From an uncultured Blautia sp. (GTDB lineage: Bacteria > Bacillota > Clostridia > Lachnospirales > Lachnospiraceae): 64,000 nucleotides of DNA. The notes beneath the pieces were generated by a model. The model did not search any database, was not told the origin of the DNA, and was given only the letters and a program-made list of their open reading frames with translations. The stretch covers positions 1-64,000 of the forward strand of contig NZ_CANTKB010000002.1 in the NCBI RefSeq assembly GCF_947654165.1. The letters are read 5' to 3'. Made by a program: the position numbers and the translations under genes. This document shows positions 9,406 through 18,509 of this stretch, one piece after another; the stretch's first letter is position 1; each line of letters opens with the position of its first letter.

Positions 9406-9840
9406 TTGGCAGCGTATATTCCCGTACCTCGTGACCTGACGAGGGTAAAAACAAAAGTGTTCTTCAATCTGACGAAACGGCAGTTACTTTGCTTTGGTGC
9501 GGCGGCGCTCATCGGAGTGCCGATTTTCTTTCTGGTCAAAGCAACCGGAAATGTGAGCCTTGCAGCACTGTCCATGATGATCGTCATGTTACCGTTGTTC
9601 TTTCTGGCAATGTATGAAAAGGATAGTCAGCCGTTGGAAGTGGTTGTAGAACACTTCATTCAGACCAAATTCGTTCGTCCCAAGGTTCGCCCTTATCAGA
9701 CGGACAACTATTATGACGCTTTGATGCGTCAGTACAAACTGGAAAAGGAGGTTGAACGAATTGTTTTTCAAAAAGAAGCCACAGGCAAGAAACATCAAAA
9801 TGCCTGCAAATCTGAATCGGAAGCAGCAGCGAGAAATTAA
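9406..9840 (+). CDS. prgI: PrgI-family membrane protein
   Basis: A 144-residue protein with two adjacent transmembrane helices (about residues 27-65), preceded by the signature start YIPVPRDLTRVKTKVFFNLTK. PrgI proteins are VirB3-like and pair with the VirB4 ATPase, whose gene overlaps this one by about 90 bases. It starts at TTG after GGAAGGAGG. Confidence 0.92.
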   Translation: MAAYIPVPRDLTRVKTKVFFNLTKRQLLCFGAAALIGVPIFFLVKATGNVSLAALSMMIVMLPLFFLAMYEKDSQPLEVVVEHFIQTKFVRPKVRPYQTDNYYDALMRQYKLEKEVERIVFQKEATGKKHQNACKSESEAAARN

Positions 9841-12187
9841 AGCTGTTGTGGAACGGGCAAAGAAGGACAACGGTATTCCGCAGACTGCACAGCAGTCCAT
9901 TCCCTTTCAGAGAATGTTCCCGGATGGCATCTGCCGTGTCACTGACAGTTATTACACCAAGACCATTCAGTTTCAGGACATCAACTATCAGCTGGCACAG
10001 CAGGAAGATAAGACTGCCATCTTCGATGAGTGGTGCAGTTTCCTGAATTTCTTTGACAGCTCCATTCACTTTGAGCTTTCCTTTATGAACCTGAGTACCG
10101 ATGCTGAAAGCTTTGAAAAGAGTATCCGTATCCCGTTCAAGAAGGACAGCTTCAATCCCGTCCGTGCCGAGTATAGCCAGATGCTGAAAAAGCAGTTGGC
10201 GCAGGGCAACAACGGCTTGACCAAAACCAAGTACCTGACATTCGGCATTGAAGCCGAATCCATGCGGCAGGCAAAGCCGAGACTCAACCATATCGAAAAC
10301 GATCTGCTCAATAACTTTCGGCGTTTGGGTGTCATTGCCACTACCATGAACGGCAAAGAGCGGCTGCATCTGATGCACTCTATGTTCCACATGGGTGATA
10401 ATGATAAGTTCTTCTTCGATTGGAAGTATCTTGTGGAATCCGGGCTGTCCGTAAAGGACTTCATTGCTCCGACGGCGTTTGCCTTTAAGACCAACCGCAC
10501 CTTCCAGATGGGCAGTATCTTCGGTTCGATGTCTTATCTGGCAATTACGGCATCAGACCTGTCTGATCGTATGCTGGCGGATTTTCTGGATATGGAATCC
10601 ACGCAGATCGTGACCATGCACATCCAGTCGGTTGACCAGACTGCGGCGATTAAGACCATCAAGAGAATCATCACCGAGCTTGACCGTTCCAAAATCGAGG
10701 AACAGAAAAAGGCTGTGCGTTCTGGCTATGACATGGACATTATCCCATCTGACCTTGCTACCTATGGTAAAGATGCGAAGTCACTTCTGAAAGAATTGCA
10801 GAGCCAGAATGAGCGAATGTTCATGGTGACATTTCTGGTGCTGAACACCGGGCGCACCGAGCAGGAACTGGAGAACAATGTGTTCCAGGCACAGAGCATC
10901 GCCCAGAAGCATAACTGCAATCTGCGTCGTTTGGATTTTCAGCAGGAATCCGGACTGATGAGCAGCCTGCCTTTGGCACAAAACCTGATTGAGATTCGTC
11001 GTGGCCTGACTACCAGTTCCACGGCTATTTTTGTGCCTTTCACCACGCAGGAGCTGTTCCAGAATGGTGGAGAAACGCTCTATTACGGGCTGAATGCTCT
11101 GTCGAACAACCTTATCATGGTGGACAGAAAGAAGCTCAAGAACCCCAACGGACTGATTCTGGGTACTCCCGGTTCCGGTAAATCCTTTTCCGCAAAGCGT
11201 GAAATCACCAATGCGTTCCTGGTTACGGATGACGATATTATCATCTGCGACCCCGAAGCGGAATATGCGGCTCTGGTTCACAAGTTCAATGGTCAGGTGG
11301 TAAAAATCAGCTCCTCCAGTACCAACTATATCAACCCTATGGACATCAACCTGAACTACTCTGAGGATGACAACCCGGTAGCACTGAAAGCTGATTTTAT
11401 CCTGTCCCTCTGTGAGTTGATTATGGGCAGTAAGGATGGCTTGCAGCCTATCGAAAAGACGGTTATCGACCGTTGTGTGCATCAGATTTACCAGAGATAT
11501 TTCGACAATCCTGCCCCTGAGAATATGCCGATCCTTGAGGATTTGTATGATGCCCTTCTGAAACAGGACGAAAAGGAAGCCCACCATGTAGCGACCGCCT
11601 TGGAAATCTATGTTAAGGGTTCTCTGAAACTGTTTAACAACAGAACCAATGTGGATATTCAGAATCGTCTGGTGTGCTTCGACATTAAGGAGCTGGGCAA
11701 TCAGCTGAAAAAAATCGGTATGCTGATCGTTCAGGATCAGGTCTGGGGGCGTGTAACTGCCAACCGTTCTGCCGGTAAATCGACCAGATATTATATTGAC
11801 GAGTTCCATCTGCTTCTGAAGGAAGAACAGACGGCAACCTATTCCGTAGAAATCTGGAAGCGATTCCGTAAATGGGGCGGCTTGCCGACCGGTATTACTC
11901 AGAATGTCAAAGACCTGCTTCGTTCCCCGGAGATTGCCAACATCCTCGAAAACTCTGATTTCATCTATATGCTGAATCAGGCAAGCGATGACCGAAGTAT
12001 TCTGGCACAGCGGTTGAACATTTCGCCGCATCAGCTGTCCTATGTAACCAACTCCGGTGAGGGCGAAGGACTTCTGTTCTATGGCAATGTGATTCTGCCG
12101 TTCATTGACCGATTCCCGACAGATCTGGAACTGTATCGCATTATGACCACGAAGTTAAACGAGGTGGCACAGGAAAAGGAGGCGTAA
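9752..12187 (+). CDS. virB4: VirB4/TraE-family conjugation ATPase
   Basis: An 811-residue ATPase that powers assembly and transport of the conjugation channel at the inner membrane face. An N-terminal CagE/TrbE/VirB-like region is followed by Walker A GTPGSGKS near residue 471 and Walker B ICDPEAEY near 499. The C-terminal part contains YYIDEFHLLL and GGLPTGITQN, typical of the family. It starts at TTG 9752 behind AAGGAGG inside the prgI gene; TTG 9761 is also possible. The length is normal. Confidence 0.95.
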   Translation: MNELFFKKKPQARNIKMPANLNRKQQREIKAVVERAKKDNGIPQTAQQSIPFQRMFPDGICRVTDSYYTKTIQFQDINYQLAQQEDKTAIFDEWCSFLNFFDSSIHFELSFMNLSTDAESFEKSIRIPFKKDSFNPVRAEYSQMLKKQLAQGNNGLTKTKYLTFGIEAESMRQAKPRLNHIENDLLNNFRRLGVIATTMNGKERLHLMHSMFHMGDNDKFFFDWKYLVESGLSVKDFIAPTAFAFKTNRTFQMGSIFGSMSYLAITASDLSDRMLADFLDMESTQIVTMHIQSVDQTAAIKTIKRIITELDRSKIEEQKKAVRSGYDMDIIPSDLATYGKDAKSLLKELQSQNERMFMVTFLVLNTGRTEQELENNVFQAQSIAQKHNCNLRRLDFQQESGLMSSLPLAQNLIEIRRGLTTSSTAIFVPFTTQELFQNGGETLYYGLNALSNNLIMVDRKKLKNPNGLILGTPGSGKSFSAKREITNAFLVTDDDIIICDPEAEYAALVHKFNGQVVKISSSSTNYINPMDINLNYSEDDNPVALKADFILSLCELIMGSKDGLQPIEKTVIDRCVHQIYQRYFDNPAPENMPILEDLYDALLKQDEKEAHHVATALEIYVKGSLKLFNNRTNVDIQNRLVCFDIKELGNQLKKIGMLIVQDQVWGRVTANRSAGKSTRYYIDEFHLLLKEEQTATYSVEIWKRFRKWGGLPTGITQNVKDLLRSPEIANILENSDFIYMLNQASDDRSILAQRLNISPHQLSYVTNSGEGEGLLFYGNVILPFIDRFPTDLELYRIMTTKLNEVAQEKEA

Positions 12188-12190
12188 TGT

Positions 12191-13927
12191 ATGGCGAAAA
12201 GACCTACACGACTCCGTTTTACCGAAGATGACCTTGCAGATTCTCATGTGAAGAAAGCTGCCGACCGTGCAGATAAGGCGGTTGATAGGGCTGAAAAAGC
12301 GGCAGACAAATTGGCTTCTAAAAAGGCAAAGCCGAAGCTAAAGCTGGAAACAGATGCAGCCGGTTCCCGTAAAGCAAAGCTCCGTTTTGAAAAAGCGGAG
12401 TTTACGGAAATCGAGCGCCCATCTGTGGCAAAGCACATGGCAAGCCGTGGTGCCGCAGTCACGCTCACATCCAAAGCACATCGGGCGGTGTCAGAATATG
12501 AGGATGATAATATCGGCGTTCAGGCTGTGCAGGAAACGACCAAGGCTGTTGAATCCACTGTCTATACCGTCGATCATGCCGTTTACAGTCACAAGCTGAA
12601 AGCCTACGACAAGGCGGAAAAGCTGGTTGAGAAGTCAGATAAAGCAAATGTAAATGCCCTGTATGAGAAGTTCAAAAAGGACAACCCCGATGCCGGTTCC
12701 AATCCCTTTTCCCGTTGGCAACAGAAAAGGGCAATCAAGAAAGAATATGCTGCCGCCAAAGCCGGTAAGAATACCGCTTCGACAACGGCTTCTGCATCTA
12801 AGGGTGCAGGCAAGGCAACGGGCAAAGCAGCTCAGGGAGCCAAGAACATCACAGAAAGAGTAACGGAGTTCTGCACCACACACTCTAAAACGATTCTGTT
12901 TGTTTTGATTGCCGGACTGCTTTTTATGATACTCTCAGGGATGTTCTCGTCTTGTTCGGCTATGTTCCAAGGCGGCACACAGATCATTCTGGGAACTTCT
13001 TTTACTGCAAAAGAGGAAGATATTATTGGTGCGGACAATGATTACAAGGCTTTGGAAGCTGCGCTCCGCAATAAAATCAATAATATCGAGCGTACTCATA
13101 GCGGATATGACGAGTACCGGTATGACCTTGATGAAATCAACCACAATCCTTATGAGCTGGCGGCGTATTTGACGGTGAAGTTTGAGGATTACACCAGAGA
13201 TGAGGTGCAGGCTACCCTGCAATGGCTATTTGAGCAACAATATGAGCTGACCCTGACGGAAGTAGTAGAGATTCGTACACGAACAACATCTTCTACTGAT
13301 CCCGAAACGGGAGAGACAACAACAGAGGAAGAAGATTACGAATATTATATTCTGAATGTGAAGCTCAGAAATAAGGGCTTGAACAGTGTGATTTCAAATT
13401 CCGGCTTGTCGGAAGATGATATGGAGCGATATAGAATTTTGCTTCAGACAAGGGGCAACAGACAGGATATTTTCGGAAATGACATTTACGCCACCCCTGG
13501 CGGCGAGTACACCGATTATGATATTCCGGGCGAAGCGCTGACAGACACAAGATTTGCCAATATGATTCGGGAAGCTGAAAAATATCTGGGATACCCGTAT
13601 GTGTGGGGCGGCAGCAGCCCGTCTACCTCCTTTGACTGCTCCGGATTTGTTTCCTATGTAATCAATCACTGCGGAAACGGTTGGAGTGTTGGTCGTTTGA
13701 CCGCAAACGGTTTGATGGGCGTATGCGACATTATCCCGAAAAGCTCTGCCAAACCGGGAGATTTGATTTTCTTCCAAGGCACTTATGATACCTCCGGTGC
13801 ATCACACGTTGGTATCTATGTTGGCAATGGTATGATGATCCACTGCGGAAACCCCATTTCCTACGCTTCTATCGAATCGAATTACTGGCAACAGCATTTT
13901 TACTGCTTCGGCAGAATCAGAAACTAA
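12191..13927 (+). CDS. NlpC/P60 cell-wall hydrolase of the transfer system (CD1107 type)
   Basis: A 578-residue protein that probably opens peptidoglycan for the conjugation channel. A basic, alanine/lysine-rich cytoplasmic region (about 1-230) precedes one membrane helix near 233-255, then an extracellular linker and a C-terminal NlpC/P60 domain. The catalytic cysteine is in FDCSGFVSYV near residue 482 and the histidine in ASHVGIYVG near 539. A second histidine lies in MIHCGNP. It is separated by three bases from virB4 and by 14 from the DUF4315 gene. Confidence 0.93.
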   Translation: MAKRPTRLRFTEDDLADSHVKKAADRADKAVDRAEKAADKLASKKAKPKLKLETDAAGSRKAKLRFEKAEFTEIERPSVAKHMASRGAAVTLTSKAHRAVSEYEDDNIGVQAVQETTKAVESTVYTVDHAVYSHKLKAYDKAEKLVEKSDKANVNALYEKFKKDNPDAGSNPFSRWQQKRAIKKEYAAAKAGKNTASTTASASKGAGKATGKAAQGAKNITERVTEFCTTHSKTILFVLIAGLLFMILSGMFSSCSAMFQGGTQIILGTSFTAKEEDIIGADNDYKALEAALRNKINNIERTHSGYDEYRYDLDEINHNPYELAAYLTVKFEDYTRDEVQATLQWLFEQQYELTLTEVVEIRTRTTSSTDPETGETTTEEEDYEYYILNVKLRNKGLNSVISNSGLSEDDMERYRILLQTRGNRQDIFGNDIYATPGGEYTDYDIPGEALTDTRFANMIREAEKYLGYPYVWGGSSPSTSFDCSGFVSYVINHCGNGWSVGRLTANGLMGVCDIIPKSSAKPGDLIFFQGTYDTSGASHVGIYVGNGMMIHCGNPISYASIESNYWQQHFYCFGRIRN

Positions 13928-13941
13928 AGGAGGGATGGCGA

Positions 13942-14199
13942 TTGAGTGCCAAGTTAGACAGAATAGGTGCAGACCTTGAAAAAGCCCGTAAGAAACGGGC
14001 AGAATGGGATGCTAAGGTGAAAGACCTGGAACGCAGATACCGTGAGGAGGAAAATTCCGAAATCCATGAGATGGTTCATGCTGCGAACCTGAATCCCGAA
14101 CAGCTTTCCGAGCTGCTCCGTATGTTTGCTGCGGATATGGCTCCGAAGCCTGATACGATCAATACTATGAATGAGGAGGAAACGCAGAATGAGATTTAA
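13942..14199 (+). CDS. DUF4315-family small coiled-coil protein
   Basis: An 85-residue protein with a charged, probably coiled-coil N-terminal half (LDRIGADLEKARKKRAEWDA) and an amphipathic helix containing NLNPEQLSELLRMF. It matches DUF4315, always found between the NlpC/P60 and DUF4366 genes of these elements. It starts at TTG after AAGGAGGG, and the next gene starts within its last codons. The function is not known. Confidence 0.85.
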   Translation: MSAKLDRIGADLEKARKKRAEWDAKVKDLERRYREEENSEIHEMVHAANLNPEQLSELLRMFAADMAPKPDTINTMNEEETQNEI

Positions 14200-14872
14200 G
14201 AAAATTGGAGCCGCATTGCTGGCGTGTGCAATGTGTTTTGGCGTGTTTTCTACAACGGCATTTGCCTATGTAGATGAAAGCGTAGCGACTGAAGAACCTG
14301 CGGTCGAAGAAAAAGTTCCCGAAACAGAGCCGGAGGAGCCGATGCTACCGCTTACTCCCGACGGCAATCTGACTTTGGTTGATGACGCTGGCTCGCCTAC
14401 GAAAAGCGGAAAGCAGTTCATTACCGCTGTAACCAAAAACGGAAACTACTTCTATATCATCATTGACCGTGATGATAAGGGCGAGGAAACCGTGCATTTT
14501 CTGAATCAGGTGGATGAAGCCGACCTGCTCAAGCTGATGGACGAGGAAGAAGTTGCAGAGTTCACCAAGCCGGTTGAGGAAACAAAGCCGGAAGTAGTTG
14601 AAACAGTTCCTGAAATTACAGAACCGACACCGGAGGAAAAGCCGAAATCCACAAATATGCTCCCGGCGATTCTTACTCTGATTGTGCTTGCCTGTGGTGG
14701 TGGATTCTTCGTATTTAAGAAAGTCCAGGAAAAGAAGAAGGCACAGGAAGCGGCAAAGCCTGACCCAGATGCTGATTATGTGGACGATGACGAGGACTAT
14801 GGGTACGATCCGGAGTTTGAGGACGACGATGAAGATAGCTCCGTCGATGAAGATGATAATGAACCTGTGTAA
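14189..14872 (+). CDS. DUF4366-family surface protein
   Basis: The ATG at 14189, preceded by GAGGAGG, yields 227 residues with a signal peptide (KKIGAALLACAMCFGVFSTT, then AFA), a DUF4366-like extracellular domain, a membrane helix near residues 158-180 (MLPAILTLIVLACGGGFFVF) and a very acidic cytoplasmic tail. It is a membrane-anchored component of the transfer operon with unknown role. An in-frame ATG at 14171 would spoil the signal peptide and has no site of its own. Confidence 0.88.
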   Translation: MRFKKIGAALLACAMCFGVFSTTAFAYVDESVATEEPAVEEKVPETEPEEPMLPLTPDGNLTLVDDAGSPTKSGKQFITAVTKNGNYFYIIIDRDDKGEETVHFLNQVDEADLLKLMDEEEVAEFTKPVEETKPEVVETVPEITEPTPEEKPKSTNMLPAILTLIVLACGGGFFVFKKVQEKKKAQEAAKPDPDADYVDDDEDYGYDPEFEDDDEDSSVDEDDNEPV

Positions 14873-14894
14873 ACAGGATAGGCTTGATGCCTGG

Positions 14895-14921
14895 GGCAGC
14901 CTTCGGGTTGCCTTTACATAG
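14895..14921 (+). promoter_or_regulatory. UUCG hairpin followed by TTTACATAG
   Basis: A 7-bp stem GGCAGCC/GGTTGCC closes a UUCG tetraloop and is followed by TTTACATAG. The T-tract is short for a terminator. The same arrangement recurs at least seven times in this ICE, always in intergenic DNA. Confidence 0.65.
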
Positions 14922-14969
14922 TTTCCGCTTTCAAAAAATAAAAAAATTTGCGTTTTTGAAAGTGACATC

Positions 14970-14998
14970 TTGCATATACTATTAGCAGACAGTATAAT
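14970..14998 (+). promoter_or_regulatory. Sigma-A-type promoter of the AAA ATPase gene
   Basis: TTGCAT and TATAAT are separated by exactly 17 bases. The predicted start near 15005 lies about 55 bases before the ATPase start codon. It follows the DUF4366 gene and its hairpin, so the ATPase gene can be expressed independently of the transfer operon. Confidence 0.75.
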
Positions 14999-15059
14999 AA
15001 GTACAGCGAAGCGGTTTCGAGAAATGAAAAAACTTCAATTTTTGAAAGCGGGTGACTAT

Positions 15060-16256
15060 ATGAAAACAATCACGAGAGCAAAATATCTCGATAGAATCAT
15101 TGAACTGAATGGTACTCCTGACATCAAGATCATCACGGGCATTCGTCGATCTGGTAAGTCCAAATTGATGCAGGCGTATATTGCGTATCTGAAAAGCAAT
15201 TTTGAAAACATCAATATTATCTTCATCGACTTCATGGATTTGGCGTATGAAGAAATCAAGGAATACCATGCCTTACACGCCTATGTGGAAGAACATTATC
15301 AGGAAGGAAAAACGAACTACCTGTTTGTAGACGAGGTTCAGATGTGTCCCAAGTTTGAGTTGGCAATCAATAGCCTGTACTCTAAGGGAAAATACGACAT
15401 CTATGTAACAGGCTCTAATGCTTTCCTGTTGAGTGCAGATCTGGCAACTCTGTTTACCGGACGCTATATTGAAATTCATGTGTTTCCTTTCAGCTTCCAG
15501 GAATATTGCCAGTATTATGATGATATTAGTGACAAAGATAAGCTCTTTGATGAGTACGCTATCAAGGGCGGTTTAGCAGGTTCCTATGCTTATAGAACCG
15601 AAAAAGACAGAACAAACTATATCAAAGAGGTCTACGAAACGATTGTTACAAGGGATTTGGTACAGAAATATACTCTCCCGGACACTTTGGTTTTACAACG
15701 TCTGAGCGAGTTCCTTATGGATAATATCAGCAACCTGACTTCTCCGAATAAGGTCAGTCAGCTACTGACAGCAAATGAGACTCCAACCAATCATGTAACC
15801 GTCGGCAAGTACATTAAGTATTTGTGCAATGCTTTTGTATTTTATGATATTAAGAGATATGACATCCGAGGTAAGAAATACCTTGAAAGCTCTGAAAAGT
15901 TCTATTTGTGTGACAGCGGTATTCGATATGCAATACTGGGAAGCAGAAATATAGACTATGGCAGAGTATATGAAAACGTTGTTTGTATCGAGCTTCTTCG
16001 CCGTGGATATGATGTCTATGTCGGCAAGCTCTATCAAAAGGAAATCGACTTTGTTGCTCAGAGAGGTAGCGAAAAGATTTATATTCAGGTCAGCGACAAC
16101 ATTTCCGGGCAGGAAACATTTGAGAGAGAATGCTCTCCTCTGCTTCAGATTCGAGACGCTTATCCGAAAATGATTATTGCCAGAACCAAACATCCCCAAT
16201 ATAGCTATGAAGGAATCGAAATTCACGATATAGCCGATTGGTTGCTACAAGAATAA
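15060..16256 (+). CDS. AAA_14/DUF4143-type ATPase, inserted cargo
   Basis: A 398-residue AAA ATPase with the DUF4143 C-terminal domain. P-loop TGIRRSGKSKLM lies near residue 27, Walker B YLFVDEVQMCP near 84, then VTGSNAFLLS, and a C-terminal nuclease-like fold with KEIDFVAQRG. Proteins of this class are widespread and mostly uncharacterised. I chose ATG 15060, behind AAGCGGGTG, although the frame is open to 14970. It has its own promoter and terminator and interrupts the usual DUF4366-topoisomerase order, so it looks like cargo. A role in defence or in a toxin-like function is conceivable but unproven. Confidence 0.88.
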   Translation: MKTITRAKYLDRIIELNGTPDIKIITGIRRSGKSKLMQAYIAYLKSNFENINIIFIDFMDLAYEEIKEYHALHAYVEEHYQEGKTNYLFVDEVQMCPKFELAINSLYSKGKYDIYVTGSNAFLLSADLATLFTGRYIEIHVFPFSFQEYCQYYDDISDKDKLFDEYAIKGGLAGSYAYRTEKDRTNYIKEVYETIVTRDLVQKYTLPDTLVLQRLSEFLMDNISNLTSPNKVSQLLTANETPTNHVTVGKYIKYLCNAFVFYDIKRYDIRGKKYLESSEKFYLCDSGIRYAILGSRNIDYGRVYENVVCIELLRRGYDVYVGKLYQKEIDFVAQRGSEKIYIQVSDNISGQETFERECSPLLQIRDAYPKMIIARTKHPQYSYEGIEIHDIADWLLQE

Positions 16257-16264
16257 GCAAGGTG

Positions 16265-16310
16265 AAATATCTCCGTCATTCTCTTTTGAAATGATGGAGA
16301 TATTTTTATT
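16265..16310 (+). terminator. Terminator of the AAA ATPase gene
   Basis: Perfect stem ATATCTCCGTCATT with AATGATGGAGATAT, followed by TTTTTATT. It sits 8 bases after the ATPase stop codon. Confidence 0.88.
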
Positions 16311-16366
16311 ATGACGGAGATTGTAGAACAGAAAATTGTATCAGGTTGCAAAAATCCTTTCCGAAC

Positions 16367-16414
16367 TTTTTACATAGCAGTCATGCACTACGGTGTGTGG
16401 CTGCTTATTTTTTT
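16367..16414 (+). promoter_or_regulatory. TTTACATAG and UACG-loop hairpin before topB
   Basis: TTTTTACATAG (16367-16377) directly abuts a 12-bp stem (GCAGTCATGCAC with GTGTGTGGCTGC, some G-U pairs) closed by a UACG tetraloop, followed by TTATTTTTTT. It has the form of an intrinsic terminator placed 14 bases before the topB start, so it may act as an attenuator. Confidence 0.7.
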
Positions 16415-16433
16415 GTGAAAGGAGCAGATGCAA

Positions 16434-18509
16434 ATGAAATTAGTTTTGGCTGAAAAGCCTTCGGTTGCACAGAGTATTGCCAAAGTGTTAGGTGCTGCCA
16501 AGCGTGAGGATGGCTACTTAGAGGGAAACGGATATGTGGTCAGCTGGTGTGTAGGGCATTTGGTGGAGCTGGCACAGCCGGAAGTCTATGATGCGAAGTA
16601 CAGCAAATGGGCTTATGCAGACCTTCCTATCTTCCCGATGGACTGGCAGTATGAGGTTTCTGCCGGTACGAAAAAACAGTTTGGGATTCTGAAAAAGCTC
16701 ATGGCCAGAGAAGATGTTGCGAGTCTTGTGTGTGCAACAGATGCCGGTCGTGAGGGCGAGCTGATCTTTCGGTTGGTGTACCACAAAGCCGGGTGCAGAA
16801 AGCCGTTTGAGCGGCTTTGGATTTCCTCGATGGAAGATGTAGCAATCAAGGAGGGCTTTGAAAATCTCAGGTCTGGAACGGAATATGATGCTTTGTATGA
16901 AGCAGCACTGTGTCGAGAACGAGCCGACTGGATTGTTGGTATTAACGCTACTCGACTTTTTTCGACCCTTTACGGGCAGACCCTGAATGTTGGTCGTGTT
17001 ATGACCCCTACCCTTGCTATGGCTGTTATGCGAGAAGCTGCCATTTCCGCATTCAAGCCTGAACTGTTCTACACAGTTCAGATTGGATTGGATGGTTTTA
17101 CGGCTGCAAGCGAACGCTTCAAAACCAAGGCAGCAGCCGAAGCTGTCAAACAAAGCTGTTCGGTGGCAATCGTTCAGAAAGCTGAATGTAAGGAGAAAAC
17201 AGAAAAGCCGCCTGCGCTCTATGACCTGACCAGTTTACAGAGAGAAGCCAACCGTGTGCTTGGCTACACGGCACAGCAGACCTTGGACTACACGCAGAAC
17301 CTCTATGAAAAGAAACTGGTCACTTATCCCCGTACCGACAGCAGGTTTCTGACGGAAGATATGGCACATAGCCTGACCGACCTCGTAAAGCTGGCTTTCC
17401 ACACATTCCCCGTGGAGGATGTGGATAACATACCAGTTCATGCAGAGCAGGTTGTGAATAACAAAAAGGTCACAGATCACCATGCCATCATTCCGACCAG
17501 AGAATTGCAGAAATGCAATCTGAGCGAACTTCCCAAGGGTGAACTTGCAATTTTGCAACTGATCTCGAATCGGTTGTGCGTAGCTGTTGGCGATCCGCAC
17601 CGATACGCAGAGACAGTTATTGAGCTGGACTGTGGCGGTACCGTGTTTTCCACCAAAGGCAAAACTGTTGTGCAGGATGGATGGAAAGCTCTGGTTCAGA
17701 AAAATGATTCGACAAAATCCGACGAAAACGTGCAGACACTCCCTTCTGTTTCCGTTGGTGACGAAATGACCGTCAGCGGCACGGAAATCAAGGAAGGGAA
17801 AACATCTCCCCCTAAACACTTTACCGAGGATACTCTGCTTTCTGCTATGGAAACTGCCGGTGCGGACGAAATGCCTGATGAGGTGGAGCGCAAAGGTTTG
17901 GGAACGCCTGCGACCCGTGCCGGTATCATTGAGAAGCTGGTTCGCATCGGTTTTCTGGAGCGTAAGGGTGATAAGAAAACCAAACACCTGATTCCGACCC
18001 ACAAGGGTACGGCTCTGGTAACAGTCATGCCGGAACAGATTCAGTCCCCATCCATGACGGCGGATTGGGAAGAAAAATTGTTGCTCATTGAGAAAGGCGA
18101 ATATGCCAGCGAGGACTTTATGGACGAGATCAAAGATGTGATTGCCGGTCTGATTCAGAACTATGAAGTAATCCGTGATTCCGAGGTTATGATGTCGAAA
18201 GAAGCCAATTCTATCGGCAAATGCCCGCTCTGCGGCAGTGCTGTAGAGGACAAAGCCAAGGCATTTTTCTGTTCCAACAGAGCTTGCAAATTTGCCCTCT
18301 GGAAAAACAATCGCTACTTTGCGAGCATCGGCAAGAGCATGACTTCTGCCACGGCGCAGAAATTGCTTGGTTCCGGCAAGGTAAAGCTCAAGAATTGCAA
18401 GTCCGAAAGAACGGGCAACACCTTTGATGCCACCGTCTTTATGGAGGTATCAGATGATGGCAAAACGAAGTTCAGTATGGAATTTGAAAATGGAGGAAAG
18501 CGCAAATGA
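16434..18509 (+). CDS. topB: DNA topoisomerase III (type IA)
   Basis: A 691-residue type IA topoisomerase, probably assisting plasmid-like replication or strand transfer of the ICE. It shows the TOPRIM domain (LAEKPSVAQS near the start; CATDAGREGE near 101), the active-site tyrosine in TYPRTDSR near residue 297, and a C-terminal zinc-finger segment (CPLCGSA, then FFCSNRACKF) near 597. ATG 16428, two codons upstream, is an equally possible start. Its stop overlaps the next gene by four bases. It should not be confused with the unrelated topoisomerase tail near 31.1 kb. Confidence 0.95.
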   Translation: MKLVLAEKPSVAQSIAKVLGAAKREDGYLEGNGYVVSWCVGHLVELAQPEVYDAKYSKWAYADLPIFPMDWQYEVSAGTKKQFGILKKLMAREDVASLVCATDAGREGELIFRLVYHKAGCRKPFERLWISSMEDVAIKEGFENLRSGTEYDALYEAALCRERADWIVGINATRLFSTLYGQTLNVGRVMTPTLAMAVMREAAISAFKPELFYTVQIGLDGFTAASERFKTKAAAEAVKQSCSVAIVQKAECKEKTEKPPALYDLTSLQREANRVLGYTAQQTLDYTQNLYEKKLVTYPRTDSRFLTEDMAHSLTDLVKLAFHTFPVEDVDNIPVHAEQVVNNKKVTDHHAIIPTRELQKCNLSELPKGELAILQLISNRLCVAVGDPHRYAETVIELDCGGTVFSTKGKTVVQDGWKALVQKNDSTKSDENVQTLPSVSVGDEMTVSGTEIKEGKTSPPKHFTEDTLLSAMETAGADEMPDEVERKGLGTPATRAGIIEKLVRIGFLERKGDKKTKHLIPTHKGTALVTVMPEQIQSPSMTADWEEKLLLIEKGEYASEDFMDEIKDVIAGLIQNYEVIRDSEVMMSKEANSIGKCPLCGSAVEDKAKAFFCSNRACKFALWKNNRYFASIGKSMTSATAQKLLGSGKVKLKNCKSERTGNTFDATVFMEVSDDGKTKFSMEFENGGKRK

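Noticed and set aside
10781..12031. Long minus-strand open frame opposite virB4
   Set aside because: A shadow of the VirB4 frame: no domain, no start signal, and Walker motifs are on the plus strand.
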